The position numbers and the translations under genes were made by a program. 64,000 nt of DNA from Selenomonas sp963528755 (GTDB lineage: Bacteria; Bacillota; Negativicutes; Selenomonadales; Selenomonadaceae). The stretch lies in NCBI RefSeq assembly GCF_963528755.1, contig NZ_CAURXA010000005.1:62001-126000 (forward strand). Reading direction: 5' to 3'. This document shows, piece after piece, positions 34,335 through 42,168 of this stretch (position 1 is its first letter; each line of letters opens with the position of its first letter). The notes under the pieces are model-generated. The model was given only the letters and a program-made list of their open reading frames with translations. It made no database searches and was not told where the DNA came from.

Positions 34335-35812
34335 GAATCTTCCTGACGGTGGTCTTGGCGGCGCTCTTCTGCAGTGCCGCCCTTTTTTCAGAAAATGCTG
34401 CTTCTGCTTCGGCGTTGGGGGAGAATGCACGGACGGCACAAGGGCGAAGGCTGGAGAGCGGCATCGTCGAGGGATTTTACGGTAGACCGTGGACGGAGGC
34501 CGAGCGTCGCATGATGCTGCACTTCTTGGGTGAACACGGCATGAATCTCTACGTATACGCGCCGAAGGACGATCCGTACCATCGCGAGAAGTGGCGTGAA
34601 CCGTATCCGCCGCAGGAGATGCTCGCGCTGAAGCGTCTTGCCGCCGAGGCGCGGACTGCGGGTGTGGAGTTGGTCTTCGCTGTATCGCCAGGACTTGACC
34701 AGCGCTTTTCGGGTTGGGCAGGCGAGGCGGATGAAAAGGCCATGCTGCGAAAGCTGAAATCTGTTCATGCGATGGGTGTAGAGCGCTTCGCCATATTCTT
34801 CGACGACATCGAGCACAAGGACGGCAGGGCACAGGCACTTTTCGTGAATCGCCTGAACGAGGAACTTCTGACGCGCCGCCTTACAGAGAAGCCGCTGCTT
34901 GTCGTGCCGACGGAATATTTCCTGCAAGATATGAAGACTGCCGGCGTGACGAAGTCCTACACACGCGAATTTGCCGCGCAGCTCGATGACGATATCGTCG
35001 TACTGTTCACGGGGGAAGGTGTCGTGCCCGAAGGCATAAGCGCCGAAGATATGACGGAGGCCGAGCGCCTTTATGGACGACCGCTCGGCATTTGGTGGAA
35101 CTATCCCGTGACGGACTACTTGCCAGGAAAGCTCGCGCTTGGCCCCGTACAGGGATTGGATGAAGCTGTGGCAGAGCGTGCCCCCGTGTTTTTGATGAAC
35201 CCGATGGAAAAGCCCTATCTTTCGCGCATCGCCTTGGCGACGGGTGCAGAATGGCTCTCTTCGCCCGACGCGTATGATGCGGAAAGGGCTTGGCATACCA
35301 CTATTCGTGAGCAATACGGCGGTTTGGCAGGAGCGATGGAACTTTTCGCGCTTCATTCGCGTCGCATGGAAAAGGATTGGGCGCATACGGGCGCACTCGA
35401 TGCGCCTGTGCTGAAAGAGCAGATGGAAGCTTTCTGGCAAAAGGTGGAACGTGAGGAAAGGGCCGACAAGGAAGCGGAAGTCCTCGCAAAGGAATTTCGT
35501 CGCCTGAAACGTGCTGCCAAGCAGTTGGAAAAGAAGCTTCCGCCAGAAACTCTCGCCGAATGTCTGCCGCAGCTCCAGCTCTTCGCTCAATATGCGGAGT
35601 CGGCGGAAACGTCCCTCGCGATGGTGAAAGCGCGGCGCGAAGGAAGCTTTGCGCACGAGACGGTGCTTTATCAAAAAATCAAGGATGTTCCCACAGAGCA
35701 GCAAAAAAAGGAAGAACCGCGTCTCTCCGAGCAGGTGTTCGCGGATTTTATCGCGAGGGCGAAGGCGTGGCATGAAATGCAAGAGGCTGGTGGAGGATGG
35801 AGGAAAAACTAG
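34331..35812 (+). CDS. Exported GH84-like beta-N-acetylglucosaminidase
   Basis: A 493-residue protein with a signal peptide (MRIFLTVVLAALFCSAALFS, Ala-rich cleavage site). A GH84 catalytic barrel follows: VEGFYGRPWTEAERRMMLHF, YVYAPKDDPYHREKWREPYP and the catalytic Asp pair in AIFFDDIEHKD (158-159). GH84 enzymes remove terminal beta-GlcNAc by substrate-assisted catalysis. The C-terminal third (from about 340) is helical and highly charged (EEREDK-type). The 4-base overlap with pyrG suggests coupled translation even though one product is cytosolic and one exported. Likely substrates are GlcNAc glycans, peptidoglycan-derived or host-derived; this is inference. Confidence 0.87.
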   Translation: MRIFLTVVLAALFCSAALFSENAASASALGENARTAQGRRLESGIVEGFYGRPWTEAERRMMLHFLGEHGMNLYVYAPKDDPYHREKWREPYPPQEMLALKRLAAEARTAGVELVFAVSPGLDQRFSGWAGEADEKAMLRKLKSVHAMGVERFAIFFDDIEHKDGRAQALFVNRLNEELLTRRLTEKPLLVVPTEYFLQDMKTAGVTKSYTREFAAQLDDDIVVLFTGEGVVPEGISAEDMTEAERLYGRPLGIWWNYPVTDYLPGKLALGPVQGLDEAVAERAPVFLMNPMEKPYLSRIALATGAEWLSSPDAYDAERAWHTTIREQYGGLAGAMELFALHSRRMEKDWAHTGALDAPVLKEQMEAFWQKVEREERADKEAEVLAKEFRRLKRAAKQLEKKLPPETLAECLPQLQLFAQYAESAETSLAMVKARREGSFAHETVLYQKIKDVPTEQQKKEEPRLSEQVFADFIARAKAWHEMQEAGGGWRKN

Positions 35813-35828
35813 CTGATCGGTCTGCGCC

Positions 35829-35856
35829 TTGACCTCTTGGGAGGTTATGCTAGAAT
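35829..35856 (+). promoter_or_regulatory. Promoter of the nitroreductase gene
   Basis: TTGACC (35829-35834), a 16-base spacer, and TAGAAT (35851-35856) preceded by an extended TATGC. Confidence 0.75.
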
Positions 35857-35904
35857 ATATCAAAGATGTATGGATGTGCATTTTTCGTAGAGGAGGAGTT
35901 CTTT

Positions 35905-36417
35905 ATGTCGTTTCTTGATTTGGCGAAAAAGCGCTATTCTTGCCGCAAGCTTTCGGCGCAGCCCGTGGAGGAGGAGAAGCTGCAAAAGATTTTGGAGGCG
36001 GGGAATCTCGCGCCTACGGCAGTCAATAAGCAGCCGTTCCATATCTGGGTTTTGAAGAGCGAAGAGGCGATGCAGAAAGTTTCGCAGACGACGTCCTTCA
36101 TCTTTGGCGCGCCCGTTGCCTTCGTTGTGGGAAGCAAGGCGGAGAGCGCCTTTGTGCGTTCCTTTGACAAGAAAAACTTCGCGGATGTGGATGCGAGCAT
36201 TGCGGCGACCCACATGATGCTTGAAATCGAAGCATTGGGTCTGGGGACGACGTGGGTCGGGCATTTCGATGCGCCGAAGCTCAAGGAGCTTTTCCCTGAG
36301 ATGGCGGACTATGAGCTTGTGGCGATCTTCCCTGTCGGCTATCCTGCCGAAGATGCAAAGCCTTCGGCGCGTCATGCGGAACGAGCAGGTATTGAGATGA
36401 TTGCGGATTGGCTTTGA
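35905..36417 (+). CDS. Nitroreductase-family flavoprotein
   Basis: A 170-residue FMN oxidoreductase with the family pattern KKRYSCRKLSAQPVEEEKLQ, EAGNLAPTAVNKQPFHIWVL (FMN contact) and LEIEALGLGTTWVGHFD. At 170 residues it is at the short end of the family. GAGGAGG precedes ATG 35905. It forms its own unit between a promoter and a terminator. The substrate is unknown. Confidence 0.9.
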   Translation: MSFLDLAKKRYSCRKLSAQPVEEEKLQKILEAGNLAPTAVNKQPFHIWVLKSEEAMQKVSQTTSFIFGAPVAFVVGSKAESAFVRSFDKKNFADVDASIAATHMMLEIEALGLGTTWVGHFDAPKLKELFPEMADYELVAIFPVGYPAEDAKPSARHAERAGIEMIADWL

Positions 36418-36429
36418 GAGATTGTTGTT

Positions 36430-36462
36430 GCCCCGCTGCACGCATGTTGCGGCGGGGTTTTC
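36430..36462 (+). terminator. Terminator after the nitroreductase gene
   Basis: CCCCGCTGCA pairs with TTGCGGCGGGG around CGCATG and is followed by TTTTCC. Confidence 0.85.
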
Positions 36463-36499
36463 CTTATGGAGCGGATTTTGTTGAATGCGAGGAAGATTT

Positions 36500-36970
36500 A
36501 TGACATACGTTGAGCAATTGCAGAATATTGTGCGCACGCTGCGCTCCGAACATGGCTGCCCATGGGATCGGAAGCAAACGCATGAGAGCATCAAGCCAGG
36601 CTGCATAGAGGAAGCGGTCGAGGTGCTCTGCGGCATCAATATCCTGAAGGAGACGGGAAGGGCGGAAAACCTGCGTGAGGAGCTTGGAGATCTTCTGCTG
36701 CAAGTGATCTTTCATGCGCAGCTTGCCGAAGAAGAGGGACTGTTCACGTTGGAGGATGTGGCAAAGGCTGCCGCAGAGAAGATGGTGCGCCGCCATCCGC
36801 ACGTGTTCGGCAAACCGGTCAAGGATACGTCAGGCAAGCCGCTGACGGAATGGAAGGAAATCAAGGCATGGGAGAAGTGCGGTCGAGAGTGGGAAGAGGA
36901 CTACCTACCCGGCGCCTTTGCGGAGGCCGTGCAGCTTTTGCAGAAGGCCAAGGAGCGCAAGAAATTGCAG
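36500..36970 (+). CDS. MazG-type nucleoside triphosphate pyrophosphohydrolase, single domain
   Basis: About 157 residues. It has HGCPWDRKQTHESIKPGCIE and the metal motif halves IEEAVEVL and LREELGDLLLQVIFHAQ, typical of all-alpha NTP pyrophosphohydrolases that clear non-canonical nucleotides. RRHPHVFG and EWKEIKAWEK are conserved MazG segments. Full MazG has two such domains (about 260 residues); this copy has one. GAGGAAG precedes ATG 36500. The stop TAG is at 36971-36973. Confidence 0.88.
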
Positions 36971-36980
36971 TAGGGGGAGG

Positions 36981-37009
36981 TGTGTGAAGATGGGCGGCTG
37001 AACTTTATC
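36981..37009 (+). repeat. Copy B of a short intergenic repeat
   Basis: The 29-base stretch TGTGTGAAGATGGGCGGCTG and onward matches 27188-27215 with two substitutions and one inserted base. It sits just after the MazG stop. Confidence 0.55.
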
Positions 37010-37034
37010 CGTACTTCCCGTAGTGAAACCGTTG

Positions 37035-37063
37035 TTGACAATATGACAGCTTCGCTATATAAT
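37035..37063 (+). promoter_or_regulatory. Consensus sigma-A promoter for the M20 peptidase gene
   Basis: TTGACA (37035-37040) and TATAAT (37058-37063) with 17 bases between: a perfect match to consensus in both hexamers. Confidence 0.85.
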
Positions 37064-37107
37064 CTCAGATAATATACTAAACATATATGAATTAGAGAGG
37101 AAAAATT

Positions 37108-38247
37108 ATGTTAGCTATCGAAAACATCGAAGCATATATCGAGGAAGAATTTCAGTGGTTTCACCGCCATCCGGAGCTTTCTTATGAAGAAGTGGAAACG
37201 ACGAAGCGTATCCGCGCCTCCTTGGAACATGCGGGCATACGCATTCTCAAATTGCCGCTTTCGACAGGAATTGTTGCGGAAGTGGGAGAGGGTGAGCCTG
37301 TCGTTGCCTTGCGTGCCGATATCGACGCCCTGCCCATCGAAGAGCAGACGGATTTGCCGTACCGCTCGGAGAATGAGGGACGCATGCACGCCTGTGGGCA
37401 TGATTTTCATACAGCGTCCGTTCTCGGTGCGGCGCTTCTGCTCAAAGAGCGCGAGATGGAGCTGAAAGGGCGCGTACGCCTGTTCTTCCAGCCAGCAGAG
37501 GAGGCGCCGGGCGGGGCTAAGGTGCTCATGGAAGCAGGAGCCTTGCGCGATGTACAGGCAATTTTCGGACTCCACGCGTCTCCCCTTTTGACGGTTGGCA
37601 CGGTCGGCATATCGGAAGGTGCTGTCACGGCGGCAGTCGACCGCTTCGTATTTCGCTTCATCGGCAAGGGGACGCATGCCGCGCATCCGCAGCGCGGCAT
37701 CGATCCGATTCCTTTGGCAGCGGGATTCATCCAGGCGGTGCAGACCGTCGTCGCGCGCAACCTTCATCCGTTTTCGGCAGGGCTTGTGAGCGTCACGCAT
37801 GTTGCTGCGGGCAATACGTGGAACGTTATCCCTGAAGAAGCGCTCGTCGAAGGAACGACGCGCAGCATGGACGGAGAAGAACGCGCCTTGATTCGTAAGC
37901 GCGTCTGCGCTTTGGCCGAAGGTCTGGCACAGGCGCATGGTGCTGAGGTGGTGACGGATTGGTACGAAGGGCCGCCGGCGACGGCGAACGATGTTTTTTG
38001 GACATCGTTTTCCAAGCGGGTGGCTGAGGAGTGCGATTTGCAGATTGTGTCTGCTCCGAAATCTTTGGGCGGCGAGGACTTCGCCTTCTATCAGGAAAAC
38101 GTGCCTGGCTGTTTCGTACTGGTTGGAACGGGATTATCTGCTGCCATCCACAATCCGAGCTTTCGTGTAGACCCCGCTGCGCTCGCGCCGACGGCGCATT
38201 ATCTAGCGGCACTTGTGCAAGGGGCGCTTATTCAAAGCGCTCCCTGA
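37108..38247 (+). CDS. M20D-family amidohydrolase (aminoacylase/hippurate hydrolase type)
   Basis: A 379-residue metallo-amidohydrolase. The metal-binding motifs are MHACGHDFHTASVLGAALLL, FQPAEEAPGGAKVLMEAGAL and a late His in GGEDFAFYQENVPG context. A dimerisation domain sits mid-protein (GKGTHAAHPQRGIDPIPLAA). Such enzymes deacylate N-acyl amino acids or indole-acyl conjugates. AGAGAGGAA precedes ATG. A strong promoter lies just upstream. Its last 20 bases overlap the 3' end of the opposing nfo gene. Confidence 0.92.
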   Translation: MLAIENIEAYIEEEFQWFHRHPELSYEEVETTKRIRASLEHAGIRILKLPLSTGIVAEVGEGEPVVALRADIDALPIEEQTDLPYRSENEGRMHACGHDFHTASVLGAALLLKEREMELKGRVRLFFQPAEEAPGGAKVLMEAGALRDVQAIFGLHASPLLTVGTVGISEGAVTAAVDRFVFRFIGKGTHAAHPQRGIDPIPLAAGFIQAVQTVVARNLHPFSAGLVSVTHVAAGNTWNVIPEEALVEGTTRSMDGEERALIRKRVCALAEGLAQAHGAEVVTDWYEGPPATANDVFWTSFSKRVAEECDLQIVSAPKSLGGEDFAFYQENVPGCFVLVGTGLSAAIHNPSFRVDPAALAPTAHYLAALVQGALIQSAP

Positions 38248-39076
38248 GCATGGCAATCTCTCTTGCATATCCTGCATCGTCGTTCGGTGTTTCCAAGATG
38301 AAAGGCAAATGGCGAATCTTCGGGTGACGGATGACGCGCGTCAGGGCTTCGAGTCCGATTTCTCCCTCGCCGATGCGTGCGTGACGATCCTTGCGGGCGG
38401 CGCGGACGTTGAGGCTGTCGTTGAGATGGACGGCATGAAGGCGGGAGAGGCCGATCACACGGTCGAATTCTTCAAGTACGCCGTCGAGATCGTTTGCGAT
38501 ATCATATCCCGCATCCCAAACGTGACAGGTATCGAGACAGACGCCGAGCCGTTCCTTGCAGTCTACGCGCTCGATGATGGCGGCGATTTCCTCGAAGCTG
38601 CGTCCGATCTCCGTTCCTTTGCCCGCCATGGTCTCCAGGAGCACGATCGTCTTCTGCGCCGGATTGAGGACATCGTTCAAAAGGTCTGCGATAAGTTCGA
38701 TGCCTTTTTCTGCGCCCTGCTGTACATGACTGCCGGGGTGAAAATTGTAGAGCGTGTTCGGGATATGCTCGAGGCGTGCTAGATCATCTGCCATCGCTTC
38801 GCGTGCGAAGGCGCGCAGAGTATCCTTGGCGGCGCAGGCGTTCATTGTATAGGGCGCATGGGCGACGAGCGTGCCGATGTCGTGTTCTTCACGGTAGCTG
38901 CAGAAGGCGTGTACGTCGTCCAAGTCGAGCGGCTTGGTCCTGCCGCCGCGCGGGTTACGTGTGAAGAAGGCGAAGACGTTGGCATCGAGGTTCACTGCGG
39001 CCTTGCCCATGGCGAGATAGCCGCTGGCAGACGAGAGATGACAGCCGATGTGAAGCGTATGGTTTGTCTTTTGCAT
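38228..39076 (-). CDS. nfo: Endonuclease IV (AP endonuclease)
   Basis: A 282-residue TIM-barrel enzyme that cuts DNA 5' to abasic sites using three zinc ions. Conserved segments are IGCHLSSASGYLAMGKAAV, VAHAPYTMNACA, NFHPGSHVQQG, VLLETMAGKGTEIG, GVCLDTCHVWDAGYD and HLNDS. CGGAGTC lies about 9 bases before ATG. Convergent with the M20 peptidase gene. Confidence 0.95.
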   Translation of the reverse strand: MQKTNHTLHIGCHLSSASGYLAMGKAAVNLDANVFAFFTRNPRGGRTKPLDLDDVHAFCSYREEHDIGTLVAHAPYTMNACAAKDTLRAFAREAMADDLARLEHIPNTLYNFHPGSHVQQGAEKGIELIADLLNDVLNPAQKTIVLLETMAGKGTEIGRSFEEIAAIIERVDCKERLGVCLDTCHVWDAGYDIANDLDGVLEEFDRVIGLSRLHAVHLNDSLNVRAARKDRHARIGEGEIGLEALTRVIRHPKIRHLPFILETPNDDAGYAREIAMLRERFE

Positions 39077-39108
39077 GGTAGAGACTCCGTTTCACTGAGA
39101 TGAGACGC

Positions 39109-39924
39109 TCATGTGCGGGCGGCACGCTTGCGATTTTTCTTCTTTGGCAGTTCTGCCGTATGCTTTTTGAAGCCGAGCCAGAGAAAGAATACGAGTGCGA
39201 TGGTAAAGGCGACGAGACTCGTCATCTGTGCAGATTTGAACAGCCCAAGGACGAGTTCGTTGTAGTCACCGCGCAGGTATTCGAGGAAGAAGCGTGCGGC
39301 GGAGTAGAGCATGATGTAGAGGGCGAACGCCTGTCCCTTCGCATGATTCGTCGCGCGAAAGATGAGGAGGAGCGCGAAGATGAAGATGTCAAGTTGGCAT
39401 TCCCAGATTTCCGCCGGCCACAGGGGCTGGTTGCCGTAGGTGTGGAAGGCGAGCGTGGTCTCGGGATAGAGGATGCCGAAAGAGGAGCCGGTCGGTGCGC
39501 CGAAGGCGTCACCGTTCAGAAGATTGGCCGAGCGGCCGAGCGCTTGTCCGAGGATGATGGCGGGCGCTACGATGTCAGCGAGCGCCCATGTGTCGATGCT
39601 GTGACGGCGCGTGTAGAGGATGCCGACGATAGCGCCGAGCAGCACGCCGCCCTGGATCGCCATGCCGCCCTGCCAGACGTTCAAAAGTTCCGTCAAGTGG
39701 TTCTGGTAGTAATCCCAATCGAAGAAGAAGACGTCCCAGAGCCGTGCGCCTAAGAGCCCCGCAATGCCGCAGTAAATGCCCATGTCGACGATGTGACTGT
39801 GGTAGCGTCCGTCCTGTTTGGCGAGGAAGTAGGCGACGCCCGTTGCCAGGATGATGCTGAGGCTCAGGATCAGCCCGTAAGCGCGCACGGGAAAGTCTCC
39901 GATGAAAAACAAGTATTGGTGCAT
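39109..39924 (-). CDS. lgt: Phosphatidylglycerol:prolipoprotein diacylglyceryl transferase
   Basis: A 271-residue, seven-TM enzyme adding diacylglycerol to lipobox Cys before LspA cleavage. RAYGLILSLSIIL, VWQGGMAIQGGVLLGAI and the Lgt signature GQALGRSANLLNGDAFG are seen. The C-terminus is basic (KKKNRKRAART), consistent with a cytoplasmic tail. GGAGG is about 9 bases upstream of ATG. nfo lies 32 bases downstream on the same strand. Confidence 0.95.
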   Translation of the reverse strand: MHQYLFFIGDFPVRAYGLILSLSIILATGVAYFLAKQDGRYHSHIVDMGIYCGIAGLLGARLWDVFFFDWDYYQNHLTELLNVWQGGMAIQGGVLLGAIVGILYTRRHSIDTWALADIVAPAIILGQALGRSANLLNGDAFGAPTGSSFGILYPETTLAFHTYGNQPLWPAEIWECQLDIFIFALLLIFRATNHAKGQAFALYIMLYSAARFFLEYLRGDYNELVLGLFKSAQMTSLVAFTIALVFFLWLGFKKHTAELPKKKNRKRAART

Positions 39925-40023
39925 GAGAAGTGCCTCCGTCGAATCAGTATTTTAGGCTACAAGGATTGTATCATTTTACGACTTACTCTGTCTACTGTCT
40001 GCCTATATTGCATTCACTTATGA

Positions 40024-40052
40024 AAAACACCCCCGGAACGGGGGCGTTTCTT
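40024..40052 (-). terminator. Terminator after the polysaccharide deacetylase gene (minus strand)
   Basis: On the minus strand ACGCCCCCG pairs with CGGGGGTGT around TTC, then TTTTTCA. It separates the deacetylase gene from lgt. Confidence 0.85.
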
Positions 40053-40060
40053 GTATGGTG

Positions 40061-40909
40061 TCAGGGTGTAGGAATGAAGCGTGCACAGGTATTGTGACCG
40101 CCGCTTAGAAGTTCCGTGCGCACGTTTTGCAGGCGGGAGAAGATTGGAGTGAAGAGGAGGCGCAGCTTGAAGCGCAGGAAGGAGTGAGAGTTGGAGCCAA
40201 AGATCGGTATGCGGTTGAGCGCATATTGGTCGTCGCCGGGATGGTCGAGCCCGTAGTTGACGGTGAAAGCCGTGCGGTAGCCGGCTTCCCTTACGACACG
40301 CTGCACTTCGTCATTGTAAGCGCCGCAGGGGTAGGCGATAGAAGTGACTTTTTTATTGAGGTGTGATTCAATCGCTTTCTTGGAGTCGACGGCTTCGTGT
40401 TGCAGCTCTTCGGCAGAGGAAAGCTCGCTGAGCGCGACATGGGTCATTGTGTGGCACTCGATGTCGATGATGCCCGAGTCCTGCATCTCTTGGCAGATTT
40501 CCCATGTGAGATAGTTCGGATAGACGTTTAGATAGTCCGTGATGATGAAGATGGAACCTTTAAGCCCGTATTTTTGCAGGATAGGATAGGCATTTTCGTA
40601 ATTGTCGATATAGCCGTCGTCGAAGGTGAGGAGGATGGGTTTTTCGGGCAGAGGGGCGCCGTTTTCGAGGTGATCGGCAAGTTCGTTCGGCGTAATGGGA
40701 TGGTAGCCGTTTTCGGCGAGATACTGCATCTGCGCTTCGAACTCGGGCGTGCTCAGCGTCAGGGCGTTGTGGTCATGGTCGTTGATCTGGTGATAGTTGA
40801 GAACGGGAACGCCGCCTTGGAAGCTGCTCGAGCATAGGTATGCTGCAGCGAGGAGCAAGACGAAAAGTGAAAGTATGATGGCAAGAAATTTTTTCTTTGA
40901 AGTATGCAT
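40061..40909 (-). CDS. Membrane-anchored polysaccharide deacetylase (NodB/CE4)
   Basis: A 282-residue protein with an N-terminal hydrophobic anchor or signal (FLAIILSLFVLLLAAAYLC). The CE4 domain has VPVLNYHQIN, the catalytic/metal motif LLTFDDGYIDNYENA (TFDDG), metal His in CHTMTHVAL (HxxxxH form) and AYPCGAYND. These enzymes remove acetyl groups from GlcNAc polymers. ATG 40909 has AAGGATG about 9 bases upstream. It has its own promoter and terminator and a direct repeat at the predicted transcription start. Confidence 0.9.
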   Translation of the reverse strand: MHTSKKKFLAIILSLFVLLLAAAYLCSSSFQGGVPVLNYHQINDHDHNALTLSTPEFEAQMQYLAENGYHPITPNELADHLENGAPLPEKPILLTFDDGYIDNYENAYPILQKYGLKGSIFIITDYLNVYPNYLTWEICQEMQDSGIIDIECHTMTHVALSELSSAEELQHEAVDSKKAIESHLNKKVTSIAYPCGAYNDEVQRVVREAGYRTAFTVNYGLDHPGDDQYALNRIPIFGSNSHSFLRFKLRLLFTPIFSRLQNVRTELLSGGHNTCARFIPTP

Positions 40910-40966
40910 GGAGAACACATCCTTGGTTTGTATGATATAGGGGGTCACGAGAAGGTTCGTATGTGA

Positions 40967-40982
40967 TACCCTCTAGTACCCT
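40967..40982. promoter_or_regulatory. Direct repeat TACCCT-CTAG-TACCCT at the deacetylase start site
   Basis: Two TACCCT hexamers spaced 10 bases apart lie just downstream of the minus-strand -10, within outer GATA/TATC symmetry. Same-face spacing suggests a regulator site. No regulator gene is adjacent. Confidence 0.45.
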
Positions 40983-41011
40983 ATCATATAGCAGGGGATT
41001 TTCTCTGTCAA
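40983..41011 (-). promoter_or_regulatory. Promoter of the polysaccharide deacetylase gene
   Basis: Minus strand TTGACA (41011-41006), 17 bases, TATGAT (40988-40983). Confidence 0.8.
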
Positions 41012-41031
41012 GATTGGAAAATCCTGCAAAG

Positions 41032-41073
41032 AAAAAGGCAAGACAGCATATCGTTTGCTGTCCTGCCTTTTCT
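41032..41073 (-). terminator. Terminator after the class I aldolase gene
   Basis: AAAGGCAAGACAGC pairs with GCTGTCCTGCCTTT (one mismatch) with A and T tracts on each side, so it works on the minus strand and possibly both. Confidence 0.88.
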
Positions 41074-41107
41074 TTGCAGATTCTTGGAAAGAATGATCTG
41101 CGCTTTC

Positions 41108-41995
41108 TCAGGTGATGGAGGCCTTGTAGATGCCGTCGACGGCGGTCTTCAAAACCTTGTCGAACTCGGCGTCGCTCTGGCTTGCGCGAAGATCCTGGGC
41201 GAGGGCGCGTGAGAAGCTGGCGATGAGGCCGCGATTCTTGGCAAGCTTCTCGTTGGCCTCATCCTGCGGGTAGCCGCCGCTCAAAGCGACGACGCGCACG
41301 ACATGCGGATCCTTCATGAGGTCTTCGTAAAGATTTTCCTTCGTCGGAATCGTGACCTTGAGCATGATTTTGTCGGCGGCGGGAAGCTTCGCCACATGCG
41401 CTTTGATCTCTTCGAGCATGATGGCTTCCGCCTCTTCCTTCTTGGCGCAATGGATGTCGACCTCCGGCTCCAGGATGGGGACGAGTCCCTTGGCGATGAT
41501 TTCTTTGCCGACGGCGAACTGCTGCTCGATGACAGCCTTGATGCCCTCTTTGTTCGCCTCTTTGATGACGGAGCGCATCTTGGTGCCAAAGATATGGCGC
41601 TCTACGGCGCGGTCGAGGAGGGCGGAGAGTCCGTCGATAGGCTTCATGAGCTGTACGCCGTCCTTCTCGGCGGCAAGTCCCTTGTCGACCTTCAAAATCG
41701 GCACGATACCTTTCTTTTCCCACAGGTAGTCCGCCGTATAGAGACCGTCGATCTTGCGATCCATCGTGTTTTCGAAGAGGATGGCCGCGAGAATCTGCTC
41801 CTTTGTGAATGAGGGACTTTTGATGATGCGCGTGCGCATCTCATGAACGCGCGTGAACATCTCCTCGTCGTTGGAATAGGCACTCTCATCGACGCCATAA
41901 GCCTTCAGCGCCTTCGGTGTCGAACCGCCGCTCTGATCGAGGGCGGCGATGAAACCCTTGCCGCTGGTCATGCGATTGAGCTGCTCTTGATTCAT
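41108..41995 (-). CDS. Fructose-bisphosphate aldolase, class I
   Basis: A 295-residue Schiff-base aldolase. The N-terminal motif GFIAALDQSGGSTPKALKAY, LFENTMDRK, the ILKVDKGL segment and VPILEPEVDIH are typical of the bacterial class I FBA. Active-site Lys is expected in the LKVTIPTK region. AAGGAGG lies 9-10 bases before ATG. The next gene on the strand upstream is a class II aldolase, each with its own promoter and terminator, so the two forms can be regulated separately. Confidence 0.92.
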   Translation of the reverse strand: MNQEQLNRMTSGKGFIAALDQSGGSTPKALKAYGVDESAYSNDEEMFTRVHEMRTRIIKSPSFTKEQILAAILFENTMDRKIDGLYTADYLWEKKGIVPILKVDKGLAAEKDGVQLMKPIDGLSALLDRAVERHIFGTKMRSVIKEANKEGIKAVIEQQFAVGKEIIAKGLVPILEPEVDIHCAKKEEAEAIMLEEIKAHVAKLPAADKIMLKVTIPTKENLYEDLMKDPHVVRVVALSGGYPQDEANEKLAKNRGLIASFSRALAQDLRASQSDAEFDKVLKTAVDGIYKASIT

Positions 41996-42027
41996 TTTGC
42001 ATACCTCCTTAAATCGTTTCCGGTTCT

Positions 42028-42056
42028 ATTATACCTCTATGGATGCAGAAAGTAAA
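42028..42056 (-). promoter_or_regulatory. Promoter of the class I aldolase gene
   Basis: Minus strand TTTACT (42056-42051), 17 bases, TATAAT (42033-42028). Confidence 0.7.
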
Positions 42057-42084
42057 CGGAATTGAAAATAAATATCAAAATATA

Positions 42085-42119
42085 AAAATCGTGCAGAAAG
42101 CTGCTTTCTGCACGATTTT
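42085..42119 (-). terminator. Perfect 16-bp stem terminator after the class II aldolase gene
   Basis: AAAATCGTGCAGAAAG and CTTTCTGCACGATTTT are perfectly complementary around CTG. The stem's A/T ends supply the T tract in both directions. Confidence 0.88.
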
Positions 42120-42168
42120 GGAAGAACATTTATTGGGCTGGCGCACAATGTTCGTAAAGCGTCTGTGC

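Noticed and set aside
32490..34838. A 782-codon minus-strand open frame
   Set aside because: It shadows pyrG and the start of the GH84-like gene and has no ribosome site or recognisable motif.
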